From positions 62,001 to 126,000 of the forward strand of contig NZ_LIVX01000015.1 in NCBI RefSeq assembly GCF_001905665.1: DNA of 64,000 nt, written 5' to 3'. Made by a program: the position numbers and the translations under genes. Positions 1 through 8,761 of this stretch are shown here, piece after piece (within the stretch, counting starts at the first letter, position 1; every line of letters begins with the position of its first letter). The notes under the pieces were generated by a model. The model made no database searches. It worked only from the letters and a program-made list of their open reading frames with translations, and was not told the origin of the DNA. Source of the DNA: Streptomyces sp. CB02261 (GTDB lineage: Bacteria > Actinomycetota > Actinomycetes > Streptomycetales > Streptomycetaceae).

Positions 1-1
1 C

Positions 2-241
2 GAGGAGGTCGCCGCCCACGGCGAGGAGGCCGTCAAGGCGTGGCGCGGCGAGGTCGCCGAGGAGATCGTCGAGATCGCCGTCGTCGTCGAGCCCGAGCAG
101 AAGGCCGCCGAGGACACGGCCGACGCGTCGGTGACGGACCCCGCCGGCGACCCCGCCGAGGCCAGGAAGGCGCCCGCCCGGAAGCCCGCCGCCCGCAAGG
201 CCCCCGCCAAGAAGGCGCCCGTCGCCGCCGAGAAGGAATAG
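2..241 (+). CDS. C-terminal part of a Lys/Ala/Pro-rich protein (HbhA-like tail), 5' end outside window
   Basis: Only the last 79 codons are present; the frame is open from base 2 to a TAG at 239-241. The visible part is an acidic helical stretch (EEAVKAWRGEVAEEIVE-like) followed by a tail of Ala/Pro/Lys/Arg units with repeated RKPAARKAPAKKA-type blocks. Such basic tails are typical of actinobacterial heparin-binding-haemagglutinin-like or histone-like surface and nucleoid proteins, and an HbhA-like gene commonly sits just upstream of DUF2516 genes in Streptomyces. The family call rests on the tail and this neighbourhood alone, because the diagnostic N-terminal coiled coil lies outside the window. 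Confidence 0.6.
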   Translation, partial: EEVAAHGEEAVKAWRGEVAEEIVEIAVVVEPEQKAAEDTADASVTDPAGDPAEARKAPARKPAARKAPAKKAPVAAEKE

Positions 242-330
242 GACCGGGCACCAATACGGGTATCCGGGGCGTTGTAGCGGGTACCTTGACCGCGAGGCGC
301 TCTTCCCCTCTTCTCTAGGCGGTGCTCAGC

Positions 331-678
331 ATGTTGCGCGCGGGATTCGACTCCCTTCTCTTCCTGGTGACGTTCCTGGTCTTCACCGGCTTCGCCGTCG
401 CCGCGCTCGTCTTCGCCGCCATGGCGCGCGAGGACGCGTACCGCGCAGCCGAGAAGCAGACGAAGAAGTTCTGGCTGATCATCCTGGGCATCAACCTCGC
501 CCTGAACCTGCTGCTGCCGATGCTGTTCCTGCAGATCGCCGGTGTGATCGCCGCCATCGTCTTCATGGTGGACGTGCGCCCCGCACTCGCGCAGGTCTCC
601 GGCGGAGGCCGCGGCGGCCGCCGGGGCGGCGGCTCCAGCAGCGACGGACCGTACGGCCCCTACAACGGCGGCCGGTAG
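331..678 (+). CDS. DUF2516 family small membrane protein
   Basis: A 115-aa protein with an N-terminal hydrophobic segment (about residues 5-32), a charged loop (AREDAYRAAEKQTKKFW) and a second hydrophobic hairpin (about 50-85), ending in a Gly/Arg/Ser-rich low-complexity tail. This matches actinobacterial DUF2516 proteins, whose biochemical role is unknown. The ATG at 331 is preferred because AGGCGG lies 9 bases upstream; an in-frame GTG at 322 directly abuts that Shine-Dalgarno. It lies 90 bp after the HbhA-like gene and may be co-transcribed with it. The tail is probably cytoplasmic and disordered. Confidence 0.8.
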   Translation: MLRAGFDSLLFLVTFLVFTGFAVAALVFAAMAREDAYRAAEKQTKKFWLIILGINLALNLLLPMLFLQIAGVIAAIVFMVDVRPALAQVSGGGRGGRRGGGSSSDGPYGPYNGGR

Positions 679-724
679 CGACCACGGAGGATTCGGCCGG
701 AAACGCAGGCACAGGGCCCGGGGA

Positions 725-2014
725 CTATCCCCGGGTCCTGTCCCGTTCCAGGGCCAGGACCGCGACGTCGTCCGTCAGCTCGCCGCCGTTCAGCGAGCGG
801 ACCTCGGTGACCGCCGCCTCAAGGAGTTCCTCGCCCCGCAGGCCCGAGGCCAGCTGCCGGTTGATCATCCCGACCATTCCGTCCTGGCCGAGCCGAGGCG
901 AGCCGGGACCCGCCGAGCGGCCCTCGATCAGGCCGTCCGTGTACATGAGCAGGCTCCACGCCCCGCCCAGCTCGACCTGCCGGCGCGGCCAGCGGGCGCG
1001 CGGCAGCAGTCCGAGGGCCGGGCCGCCGTCCTCGTACGGGAGCAGCCGTGCCGCCCGGCCCTGCCGGGCGATCAGCGGCGAGGGGTGGCCGGCCAGGCAC
1101 ATGCCCGCCCGGCGTCCGTCGGGCGCGATGTCGACGGTGCAGAGGGTCGCGAAGATCTCGTCGCTCTCCCGCTCGTGCTCCAGGACCTGCTGCATCGTCG
1201 AGAGCAGCTCGTCCCCGCACAGGCCCGCGAAGGTCAGGGCCCGCCAGGCGATCCGCAGCTCGACGCCGAGGGCGGCCTCGTCGGGGCCGTGCCCGCAGAC
1301 GTCGCCGATCATGGCGTGGACCGTGCCGTCGGGCGTACGCACCGTGTCGTAGAAGTCGCCGCCGAGCAGGGCGCGGGAGCGGCCGGGCCGGTAGTGCGCC
1401 GCGAACCGCAGGTCGGAGCCCTCCAGGAGCGGTGTGGGGAGCAGCCCGCGCTCCAGGCGGGCGTTCTCCTGGGCGCGGAGCCGGGACTCGGCCAGCTTCA
1501 CCTGGACGGCGTCGGCCCGCTTGCGTTCGACGGCGTACCGGATGGCCCGGCTGAGCAGCCGCCCGTCGAGCTCCTCGCGGAAGAGGTGGTCCTGGGCCCC
1601 GACGCGTACCGCCTCGGCCGCGAGTTCCGCGTCGGCGGAGGCGGCGAGGGCGAGGACGGCGTGGCGCGGGGCGAGGCGGAGGATGTGCCGCAGGGGTGCG
1701 AGCGGGTCGTCGCCGGGGCCGGGCAGGGACAGGTCGACCAGGACGCAGTGGACGTCGTCGGTGAGGAGCCGCTCGGCCTCGGTGAGGTTGCGGGCGGTAC
1801 GGATGCGGACCCGGGTGCCGGCGGCGTCGGCCGCGTCGAGGAGTTCGGGCACGCCGAGGACACCCGCCGGGTCGTCCTCGACGACCAGGAGAGTGAGATC
1901 GGTGCGGTCGGTGCCTGTGACTGTGCCTGTCATAGCGGTGGCGTCCATAGGGGTGGCCTCGCCGGGTCCCGCAGCTGCAGAGACGATTCTCTGACGCGGT
2001 AGCGATACGGGCAT
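725..2014 (-). CDS. Response regulator-PP2C (RsbU/SpoIIE-type) serine phosphatase fusion
   Basis: A 429-aa cytoplasmic protein. An N-terminal receiver domain (VVEDDPAG acidic pocket, VDLSLPG phospho-acceptor region) is joined by a coiled linker (LRAQENARLERGLLP) to a SpoIIE/PP2C phosphatase with the metal-binding motifs GGDFYD and GDVCGHG. Proteins of this type dephosphorylate anti-sigma-factor antagonists in partner-switching stress pathways, so the receiver probably gates phosphatase output. The ATG at 2014 is chosen for a strong GGAAGG Shine-Dalgarno 8 bases upstream; a longer in-frame start at 2149 would add Arg/Pro-rich sequence with no conserved look. No cognate sensor kinase, anti-sigma factor or sigma factor gene is adjacent. 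Confidence 0.88.
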   Translation of the reverse strand: MPVSLPRQRIVSAAAGPGEATPMDATAMTGTVTGTDRTDLTLLVVEDDPAGVLGVPELLDAADAAGTRVRIRTARNLTEAERLLTDDVHCVLVDLSLPGPGDDPLAPLRHILRLAPRHAVLALAASADAELAAEAVRVGAQDHLFREELDGRLLSRAIRYAVERKRADAVQVKLAESRLRAQENARLERGLLPTPLLEGSDLRFAAHYRPGRSRALLGGDFYDTVRTPDGTVHAMIGDVCGHGPDEAALGVELRIAWRALTFAGLCGDELLSTMQQVLEHERESDEIFATLCTVDIAPDGRRAGMCLAGHPSPLIARQGRAARLLPYEDGGPALGLLPRARWPRRQVELGGAWSLLMYTDGLIEGRSAGPGSPRLGQDGMVGMINRQLASGLRGEELLEAAVTEVRSLNGGELTDDVAVLALERDRTRG

Positions 2015-2489
2015 CGGTCCGGCCTTCCTTCCCTCCCCCCGAGGGTGCGCAGGGCGCCGGGTGGCGCTCCGCCCGTCCCGGACCCTAGCGGTAGGGCGGT
2101 GCGCAGCGGAATGGTGATCAGGGGAGAGCCGCCGTGGCGGGATTGGCATATGCCGCGGAAAGGGAGGTACTTGCCGCCGTACGCTGCGCGGAAGCGCCCG
2201 GCGGCAATGAGAAAGGTCACGCGGGGGTGGCGTCCTGGGGCCCGGCGATGGGCGTGCACTCCGTCACGTCGGGACGGTGGTTCGCCGGTCGGGGCGGTTG
2301 ATTCGGAGTGGTTTGCCCGGTCTGTCCGGACCTGTCCGTGGCCGTCCGCCCGGGGCCGTCGCGGGTGAGCCCCGCCGTCGTCCGCCCCGGCCCCGTCGTC
2401 CCGCCCCGGGCTCTGTCGCGGGTGGACCCTGTCGTCGTCCCGCCCCCGGCCCCGTCGTGGCGCCCCCGGCCCCGTCGTGGCGCCTCGCC
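2015..2489. other. Intergenic region between NlpC/P60 and phosphatase genes
   Basis: This 475-bp stretch separates two genes on the minus strand. I see no convincing gene in it. It contains an exact two-copy tandem repeat at 2441-2480 and is otherwise GC-rich with short GTCGTC/CCCCGG runs. The part next to 2014 should carry the promoter of the phosphatase gene, but no clear -10/-35 pair could be assigned. Confidence 0.6.
2441..2480. repeat. Two-copy perfect 20-bp tandem repeat
   Basis: The 20-mer cgcccccggccccgtcgtgg occurs twice, back to back, at 2441-2460 and 2461-2480, just downstream of the stop codon of the NlpC/P60 gene (minus strand). It does not form an obvious terminator stem. Confidence 0.9.
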
Positions 2490-3539
2490 TCAGGCCGGGC
2501 GCACGACCCCCAGGATCTCCATCGAGCCCGCCCCCGCCAGCGTCAGGTTCCGTCCCGGGCGGGGGGCGTGCACGATCGTGCCGTTCCCGATGTACATCCC
2601 GATGTGGCTCGCGTCCGCGAAGTAGACGATCAGGTCGCCCGGCTGCATGTCCTTGATGTCCACGCGCGGCAGCAGGCGCCACTGCTCCTGCGAGGTGCGC
2701 GGGATCGGCCGGCCCGCCGCGCCCCAGGCGCTCTGGGTCAGCCCCGAGCAGTCGTACGAGTCCGGGCCCTCCGCCCCCCACACGTACGGCTTGCCGATCT
2801 GGGCCATCGCGAACGCGATCGCCTTCTTGGCGTCCGGCGTCGCGTCGGCCTTCAGCCCGGTGAGGACGCCGGTGCCGAGCCAGGTCGACTGGGCCCGCTG
2901 CCGCTCCTGCTCCTCCAGCCGCCGCAGCCGCTCCCGCTCCTCGGCGGCGAGCTCGGACTCCAGCTTCTTCGCCGCGGCGATCTTGTCGTTGATCTCCTTC
3001 TTCGCCTGGGCCTGCCGGACGCGGTTGGCCTCCAGCTTGGTCCAGTTGGTGCCCGCCTCCTTGGCGTAGACGTCCAACTGGGCCTGGGTGCGGGTCATCT
3101 CGCCGAGGAGGTCGGTGGTGGCCTTCGCGCCGGCCTTGAGCCGCCCCGCCGCGTCGAGGAAGAGCTGCGGGTCGTCGGTGAGGACGAGCTGAGCGCCGTC
3201 GGGGAGACCGCCGTTGCGGTACTGGGCGCGGGCGGACGCCCCGGCCTTGGCCTTGAGCGCCTCGATCTTCGCGCGGCCCGCCACGATCATCCGGGCGACC
3301 CGGACGATCTCGGCGGACTGCTCCTCGGTCTTCTCCTCCGCGAGGTTGTACGCGTCCGTGGCGACGGCGGCCTGTCGGTACAGGGCGTCGATCTCCTCGC
3401 GTACCTGCTCCAGGCTCTTCTTCGGCGGGGGAGGCGGGAGGGGTGCGGCGGCGGCCTGCAGGGTCAGTGCGGGAGAGGCCAGCACGGTCAAGGCGCAGAT
3501 CATGGTGATCGCGGCGGTGGCGTGGCGGCGTCGGTTCAC
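2490..3539 (-). CDS. Secreted NlpC/P60 peptidoglycan endopeptidase with coiled-coil N-terminus
   Basis: A 349-aa exported cell-wall hydrolase. It has a signal peptide (basic start, hydrophobic core about residues 12-33), a Pro-rich hinge, a long coiled-coil region (about 41-215) and a C-terminal NlpC/P60 domain (about 232-349). The catalytic Cys264 lies in YDCSGLTQSAW, with His312 in SHIGMYIGNG and His324 in IVHAP. The layout resembles RipA-like hydrolases, which cleave stem-peptide bonds during growth, division and spore germination. GTG at 3539 is preferred over an upstream ATG (3563) because AAGGGGGA precedes it at ideal spacing and the signal peptide then starts cleanly. Its 5' leader was examined for a ydaO riboswitch without a convincing match. 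Confidence 0.93.
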   Translation of the reverse strand: MNRRRHATAAITMICALTVLASPALTLQAAAAPLPPPPPKKSLEQVREEIDALYRQAAVATDAYNLAEEKTEEQSAEIVRVARMIVAGRAKIEALKAKAGASARAQYRNGGLPDGAQLVLTDDPQLFLDAAGRLKAGAKATTDLLGEMTRTQAQLDVYAKEAGTNWTKLEANRVRQAQAKKEINDKIAAAKKLESELAAEERERLRRLEEQERQRAQSTWLGTGVLTGLKADATPDAKKAIAFAMAQIGKPYVWGAEGPDSYDCSGLTQSAWGAAGRPIPRTSQEQWRLLPRVDIKDMQPGDLIVYFADASHIGMYIGNGTIVHAPRPGRNLTLAGAGSMEILGVVRPA

Positions 3540-3781
3540 TGGCTCCCCCTTGTAAGGCCACATCTGATTTACCGTCAGTAACTTGATGGCGACGATGGCG
3601 ATAGTGCCATGCGAAACCGTAAAGCGACAGGGGAAACCGGGGCCTGTCGGGCCCGCTCCCCCTCCTGGGGACGGGTGTGGCGGGCGTGGCGTTCCCGGCG
3701 TACCGGAAATTCAGCGGGAGTTGGGGAGGGAGCCGCAGGTGCCCGCGCCCTCCCGGGGCTGGTGCCTCCCACCCCCGGCCC

Positions 3782-4576
3782 TCACTCCCGGGGCGCCAGC
3801 GCCTCCCACCGCACCGTCACCTCGCCCTGGCGCCACCGCCGGGGACCGTCCGTCAGCGGCCAGTCCGCCGCCAGGTCGCGGACGGCTCGGATCCACCGCT
3901 GCCGGGCGCCGAGCGAGGCGTACGGGGCCGCCGCCGCCCATGCCCGGTCGAAGTCCCGCAGGAACGCGTGCACCGGCTCGCCCGGGACGTTGCGGTGGAT
4001 CAGAGCCTTCGGCAGGCGCTCCGCCAGGTCCGAAGGGCGCTCCAGCGAACCGAGCCGGGTCGCGAAGGTCACCGTGCGCGGCCCGCTCCGGTCGAGCGCC
4101 ACCCACACGTGCCTGCGGCCGATCTCGTCGCAGGTGCCCTCCACGAGCAGCCCGCCGGGTGCAAGCCGCTCGCACAGCCGCCGCCACACGGCCGTGACCT
4201 GCTCCTCGTCGTACTGGCGCAGCACGTTCGCCGCCCGGATCAGGGCGACCGGGCCGGGCACCGGCACCTCGAAGCCGCCGTGCACGAAGGAGAGGCCGTC
4301 GTGCTCGTACGGCTTCGCGGCCTCGACGCGGGCGGGTTCGATCTCGATGCCGTAGAGGCGGGTGCGGGGGTCGGCGGTGCGCAGCCGGGCGAGGAGCTCG
4401 ACGGCGGTCCACGGGGCGGCCCCGTATCCGAGGTCCACGGCGACGGGCGCCTCGGGGGAGCGGCGCAGGGCGGGTCCGTGGACGGCGGCGATCCAGCGGT
4501 CCATGCGGCGCAGCCGGTTGGGGTTGGTGGTCCCGCGGGTCGGGGTGCCGACGGGGCGGGTGGTGCGCGGGGCCAT
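3782..4576 (-). CDS. Class I SAM-dependent methyltransferase
   Basis: 264 aa, soluble. A Rossmann-fold methyltransferase motif I is visible as VAVDLGYGAAPWTAVELLARL, followed by an acidic strand-2 end (LYGIEIEPARVEAA), a motif-III-like LIRAANVLRQY and the post-I segment LAPGGLLVEGTCDEIGRRHVW. The substrate cannot be inferred. It stands alone on the minus strand between the hydrolase gene and a repeat-filled gap before mshA. The start is the only good ATG and is followed by a short basic, Thr-rich N-terminus. Annotated as a conserved Streptomyces methyltransferase of unknown substrate. Confidence 0.82.
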   Translation of the reverse strand: MAPRTTRPVGTPTRGTTNPNRLRRMDRWIAAVHGPALRRSPEAPVAVDLGYGAAPWTAVELLARLRTADPRTRLYGIEIEPARVEAAKPYEHDGLSFVHGGFEVPVPGPVALIRAANVLRQYDEEQVTAVWRRLCERLAPGGLLVEGTCDEIGRRHVWVALDRSGPRTVTFATRLGSLERPSDLAERLPKALIHRNVPGEPVHAFLRDFDRAWAAAAPYASLGARQRWIRAVRDLAADWPLTDGPRRWRQGEVTVRWEALAPRE

Positions 4577-5164
4577 GACACGAGCCTAGAGGAGCGGTAG
4601 GGGCCGCCCGGCGGGGAGGCCGGGGCGCGGCCCGGCCCCGGGCGCCGGATGCGACCGCCCCCGCTCTCGCCCGGGCCCCGCGCGCCACCGCCCCCGGGGT
4701 CCCGCGCCGGGCGCGACCGCCCCCGACCTCGCCCGGGTCCCGCGCGCCGCCCCTCCCGCGCCCGGGCCCCGCACCCCGGGCCCGGCCCCCCCGCCCGGGT
4801 CGCGCCCGGGCCCCGCGCCGGGCGCGATCGCCCTCGGGTCCCGTGCCGGGCGCGATCGCCCCCGGTTCCCGCGCCGGGCGCGACCGCCCCCCTGCCTCCC
4901 CGGGCCCCGCACCCCGGGCCCGGCCCCCCGCGCCCGGGTCGCGCCCGGGCCCCGCGCCCCGGGCGCCCCACCACCCTCCCCGGTTCCTCCTCCGGCCCTC
5001 CCCGCCTCCCCCCCCGGTAATGAATTGGCAAAACGCCCCCGTCGCCGGAAATGAAAGGTGTCATTCCGGTGTTGTCGCGGCTGGAGGACGGCCCCCGCCC
5101 TCCGACTGTCATGCCCGAACAGCTCAGCCCGCCCCCGAGGCCCCCGAGCGGAAGGACCGCCGAC
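4577..5164. other. Repeat-filled intergenic gap before mshA
   Basis: This 588-bp gap separates the methyltransferase (minus strand) from mshA (plus strand), so both promoters should lie in it. About 4620-4985 is low-complexity GC-rich repeat. Base composition drops around 5020-5060 (AATGAATTGGCAAAA and GAAATGAAAGG), the most likely promoter-proximal stretch for mshA. No gene is supported; open frames through the repeat are composition artefacts. Confidence 0.65.
4620..4985. repeat. GC-rich degenerate repeat block
   Basis: Variants of CGCGCCGGGCGCGAYCGCCC and CGCCCGGGTCGCGCCCGGGCC recur many times. A longer unit of about 59 bp at 4761-4819 reappears almost unchanged at 4899-4958, differing only in the central C-run. 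Many pieces are self-complementary (GGGCGCGAYCGCCC, CCCGGGCCCGG), so the block could form strong hairpins on either strand. Confidence 0.85.
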
Positions 5165-6532
5165 GTGAGCCAGTACGTGTCCCGGTTCGCCGGTACCCGG
5201 CACCGGCACCCGGCCCCCTCACGGCTCCGGCTCCCCGGCCGGAGCCGGACCCCGCGCCGCGTGGCCATGCTCAGCGTCCACACCTCCCCGCTGCACCAGC
5301 CGGGCACGGGCGACGCGGGCGGAATGAACGTCTACATCGTGGAGCTGGCGAAACGACTCGCCGCCATCGACATCGAGGTGGAGATCTTCACCCGCGCCAC
5401 GACCGGCGGTCTCCCCCCGGTCGTGGAGCTCACCCCCGGCGTGCTCGTACGGCATGTGGACGCCGGCCCGTACGAGGGCCTGGCCAAGGAGGAGCTGCCG
5501 GCCCAGCTCTGCGCCTTCACGCACGGCGTGATGCAGGCGTGGGCGGGCCACCGCCCCGGCCACTACGACCTGGTCCACTCCCACTACTGGCTCTCCGGCC
5601 ACGTCGGCTGGCTCGCCGCCGAGCGCTGGGGCGTGCCGCTGGTCCACGCCATGCACACCATGGCGAAGGTCAAGAACGCGGCGCTCGCCGAGGGCGACAC
5701 GCCCGAGCCCGCGGCGCGGGTGATCGGCGAGACGCAGATCGTCTCCGCCGCCGACCGGCTGATCGCGAACACGGCCGAGGAGGCCGACGAGCTCGCCCGG
5801 TTCTACGAGGCCGACCCCGGCAAGATCGCGGTCGTGCACCCGGGCGTCAACCTCGACCACTTCCGTCCCGCCGACGGCCGCGCCGCCGCCAGGGCCAGGC
5901 TCGGGCTGCCGCAGGACGCCTTCATCCCGGTCTTCGCCGGCCGCATACAGCCGCTGAAGGCCCCGGACATCCTGCTGCGGGCCGCCGCGGTGCTCCTGGA
6001 GCGGGACCCCTCGCTGCGCTCGCGCATGATCGTGCCCGTGGTCGGCGGTCCGAGCGGCAGCGGTCTCGCGAAGCCGGAGGGGCTGCAGAAGCTGGCCGCC
6101 CGGCTGGGCATCGCGGACATCGTGCGCTTCCACCCGCCGGTGGGCCAGGACCGGCTCGCCGACTGGTTCCGCGCGGCGAGCGTCCTCGTCATGCCCTCGT
6201 ACAGCGAGTCCTTCGGGCTGGTGGCGATCGAGGCGCAGGCGGCCGGCACCCCGGTCGTCGCGGCGGCGGTCGGCGGCCTGCCCGTGGCCGTACGGGACGA
6301 GACGACCGGCTTCCTCGTGCAGGGGCACGACCCGGCGGACTACGCCCGTGCGCTCGGCCGGTTCGTGGCGGACCCGTCCCTCACGGACCGGATGGGCGCG
6401 GCGGCGGCCCTGCACGCCGGGTCCTTCGGCTGGGACACGGCGGCCTCGGGTACGGCCGACGTGTACACGGCCGCCGTGCACGACCACCGGCTGCGTGAGA
6501 ACCGCCGTCGCGTACGCTCCCACCATGGCTGA
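5165..6532 (+). CDS. mshA: D-inositol-3-phosphate N-acetylglucosaminyltransferase MshA
   Basis: A 455-aa GT-B retaining glycosyltransferase (GT4) that transfers GlcNAc from UDP-GlcNAc to 1L-myo-inositol 1-phosphate, the first step of mycothiol synthesis. Family signatures are [20 protein letters not shown] with the GGMN loop, [60 protein letters not shown] and the donor-site [23 protein letters not shown]. The GTG at 5165 has GGAAGGA 8 bases upstream and gives the MSQYVSR-type N-terminus common in Streptomyces MshA; an ATG at 5051 would add a non-conserved Pro-rich extension. Its stop overlaps the start of the next gene by 8 bp, implying translational coupling. Confidence 0.96.
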   Translation: MSQYVSRFAGTRHRHPAPSRLRLPGRSRTPRRVAMLSVHTSPLHQPGTGDAGGMNVYIVELAKRLAAIDIEVEIFTRATTGGLPPVVELTPGVLVRHVDAGPYEGLAKEELPAQLCAFTHGVMQAWAGHRPGHYDLVHSHYWLSGHVGWLAAERWGVPLVHAMHTMAKVKNAALAEGDTPEPAARVIGETQIVSAADRLIANTAEEADELARFYEADPGKIAVVHPGVNLDHFRPADGRAAARARLGLPQDAFIPVFAGRIQPLKAPDILLRAAAVLLERDPSLRSRMIVPVVGGPSGSGLAKPEGLQKLAARLGIADIVRFHPPVGQDRLADWFRAASVLVMPSYSESFGLVAIEAQAAGTPVVAAAVGGLPVAVRDETTGFLVQGHDPADYARALGRFVADPSLTDRMGAAAALHAGSFGWDTAASGTADVYTAAVHDHRLRENRRRVRSHHG

Positions 6533-7025
6533 GACCGAGGACGTCCGGCGGATCGTCGAGGACACATTCAAGGACGCGGAACTGGAGTGGGAGTCCCCCG
6601 AACCGGGCTCGTACGTGGTCAAGCTCCCCGGCACACGGAAGCTGTTCACGACGCTGTCCCTGCGGGTCGGCCGCCACTCGCTCTCGCTCAACGCGTTCGT
6701 CATCCGCCACCCGGACGAGAACGAGGCGGGCGTCCACCGCTGGCTGCTCGAACGCAACCTCAGGCTGTACGGGGTGAGTTACGCGGTCGACGGCCTCGGC
6801 GACATCTATCTCGCGGGCAAGCTGCCGCTGGCCGCCGTCACACCCGAGGAGCTGGACCGGTTGCTCGGCTCGGTCCTCGAAGCGGCGGACGGCGACTTCA
6901 ACACGCTCCTTGAGCTCGGGTTCGCGTCGGCGATCCGGCGCGAGTACGAGTGGCGGGTGTCGCGCGGCGAGTCGACCCGTAACCTCGACGCGTTCAAGAA
7001 CCTGACCCAGAAACCCGGCAACTGA
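6525..7025 (+). CDS. YbjN domain protein (type III secretion chaperone-like fold)
   Basis: 166 aa, soluble, acidic N-terminus ([23 protein letters not shown]). It belongs to the YbjN family, whose fold resembles type III secretion chaperones; characteristic stretches are [31 protein letters not shown] and [19 protein letters not shown]. The actinobacterial member next to mshA has no established biochemical function. The ATG at 6525 overlaps the last 8 bases of mshA, so the two are probably one operon; this positional link with mycothiol synthesis is conserved in Streptomyces as far as I recall. Confidence 0.88.
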   Translation: MAETEDVRRIVEDTFKDAELEWESPEPGSYVVKLPGTRKLFTTLSLRVGRHSLSLNAFVIRHPDENEAGVHRWLLERNLRLYGVSYAVDGLGDIYLAGKLPLAAVTPEELDRLLGSVLEAADGDFNTLLELGFASAIRREYEWRVSRGESTRNLDAFKNLTQKPGN

Positions 7026-7110
7026 CCTCTTCCCGCAAGGGCCTTCCAGTGCCATGCTCACCCCCGACGCAGACCTGAACGCCGTTCATATACATGAAAG
7101 GTTCCAGGGC

Positions 7111-8761
7111 ATGGCACTGAGCAGAAGGCAGTTCGTCGGCGGCGCGGTGGCGGTCGCGGGAGCCGCGACCGCGGCACTGGGCACCACCGGCTTCGCTCCC
7201 CCCGCCCGCCCCGCGGGGCTCTGGCGGGAGTTCGAGGCCGCCCCCTACACGCACCCCCAGATCCCGTACGTGGGCCGGGCCGGCGCCCACGGCGGCGCGC
7301 GCCGCGCACCCCGCCCCCGCGTCGTCGCGAACGTCCTCACCCACGGGGCCACCCCCGACGGCTCGACCGACTCGGCGCCCGCGATCAACCGAGCCCTCGC
7401 GGAGGCGGGGGAGCGCGGCGGCGGCACGGTCCTCCTCCCGCCGGGCACGTACCGGATCGACGACTACCTGCGGATCGGCCACAGCGGCGTCGTCCTGCGC
7501 GGCGCGGGCTCCGGCCGTACGAGACTGCTCGCCACCCGGCACCTCACCGAACTGATCGGCCCGTACGGCTCCCGCTACGGCGGCGACAAGTCCTCCTGGT
7601 CCTGGGCCGGCGGCCTCATCTGGCTCTCCCCGCAGGCCCGGCACGCCTCCCTCGTCACCGCGATACGGGACCGGGCCTGGCCCTTCGAGGGCTGGACCGG
7701 CAACAGGCGCGACGAGTGGAGCACCCTGACGACCGTCCGCCCGGGCCGCCGGGGCGACCGCACCGTCACGGTCGACGACCCCTCGGCCCTCCGGCGCGGC
7801 CAACTCGTCGTCCTCCGCCTCGCCGACGACGCCGGCCACACGCTCCTGGAGCACATGGCGGGCGACGGCGCCGGCCCGGAGGCGTACGTATGGGCCGACA
7901 AGACCAAGCTCACCAGCTACGTCCCCTACGAGTGGCCCGTGCGGATCACCGCCGTACGCGGCCGGACGGCCACCCTGGAGCGCCCGCTGCCGCTCGACGC
8001 CCGCCCGGAGTGGGACCCCCGGATCGTCTCCGGGGCGGAGGCGCTCACCGACTCCGGTGTGGTGGGCCTGACCCTGGAGGCGGTCGAGACCCCGCAGTCC
8101 CCGCACCTCCTCGACAAGGGCTACAACGGCGTCACCTTCCAGTGCGCGTACGACTGCTGGGCGGAGGACGTGGTGGTCCGGCACGTCGACAACGGCTTCG
8201 GGCTCGTCGCCGCCTCCGCCTGCACCCTGCGCCGTACCCGGGTGGAGGGCCGCGGCTCCCACCACCCGTACTTCTGCCGGGAGGGCGCGCACGACAACCT
8301 GGTCGAGGACTTCCGCATCGCGGCCCGTACGGTCCCGGCGCCCGCAGCTGCACGGCATCAACGTCGAGGGCCTGTCCAGCCACAACGTCTGGTCGCGCGG
8401 CGTGATGGAGATGGGCACCTTCGACACCCACCGGGGCATGCCCTTCGCGAACGTACGGACCGAGATCACGGTCGAGAACAACGGCCGCCACGGCGGCGAC
8501 GCCTCCGCCGGTCCCCTCTACGGGGCCCGGTTCGCCCACTGGAACGTGACGGTGACGAACGGCCGGGCCGGCCTGGTGAAGATCGACACCATCGCCCCGT
8601 ACAGCGCGACGGTGGGCATCAGCGAGGTCCGCGAATTCGACCAGATCGACGTCCCGGACTTCACGGGCGAGCTCCACGCGCGCGTGGAGGCCTACGGCAG
8701 CCCGGGTTCGGTGCGCCCCGCGAACCTGTACGAGGCGCAGCGCGCGCTCAGCCGACGGTAG
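7111..8761 (+). pseudogene. Frameshifted Tat-exported right-handed beta-helix (pectate lyase superfamily) protein
   Basis: The N-terminal 410 or so codons run in frame from an ATG at 7111: Tat signal (SRRQFVGG, then an Ala-rich core), then a Pectate_lyase_3-type beta-helix start (VLTHGATPDGSTDSAPAINRAL, GGTVLLPPGTYRIDDYLRIG, VVLRGAGSGRT). Near 8335-8345 the coding sense moves by one base: frame 1 turns into Arg/His/Pro-rich nonsense, while frame 2 continues with PQLHGINVEGLSSHNVWSRG and a plausible C-terminus to TGA at 8759-8761. Removing a single G from the CCGGCG at about 8336-8341 restores one reading frame of about 549 codons. Either the gene is broken or the base is a sequencing error. 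Its end overlaps the convergent AraC gene by 14 bp. Confidence 0.8.
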
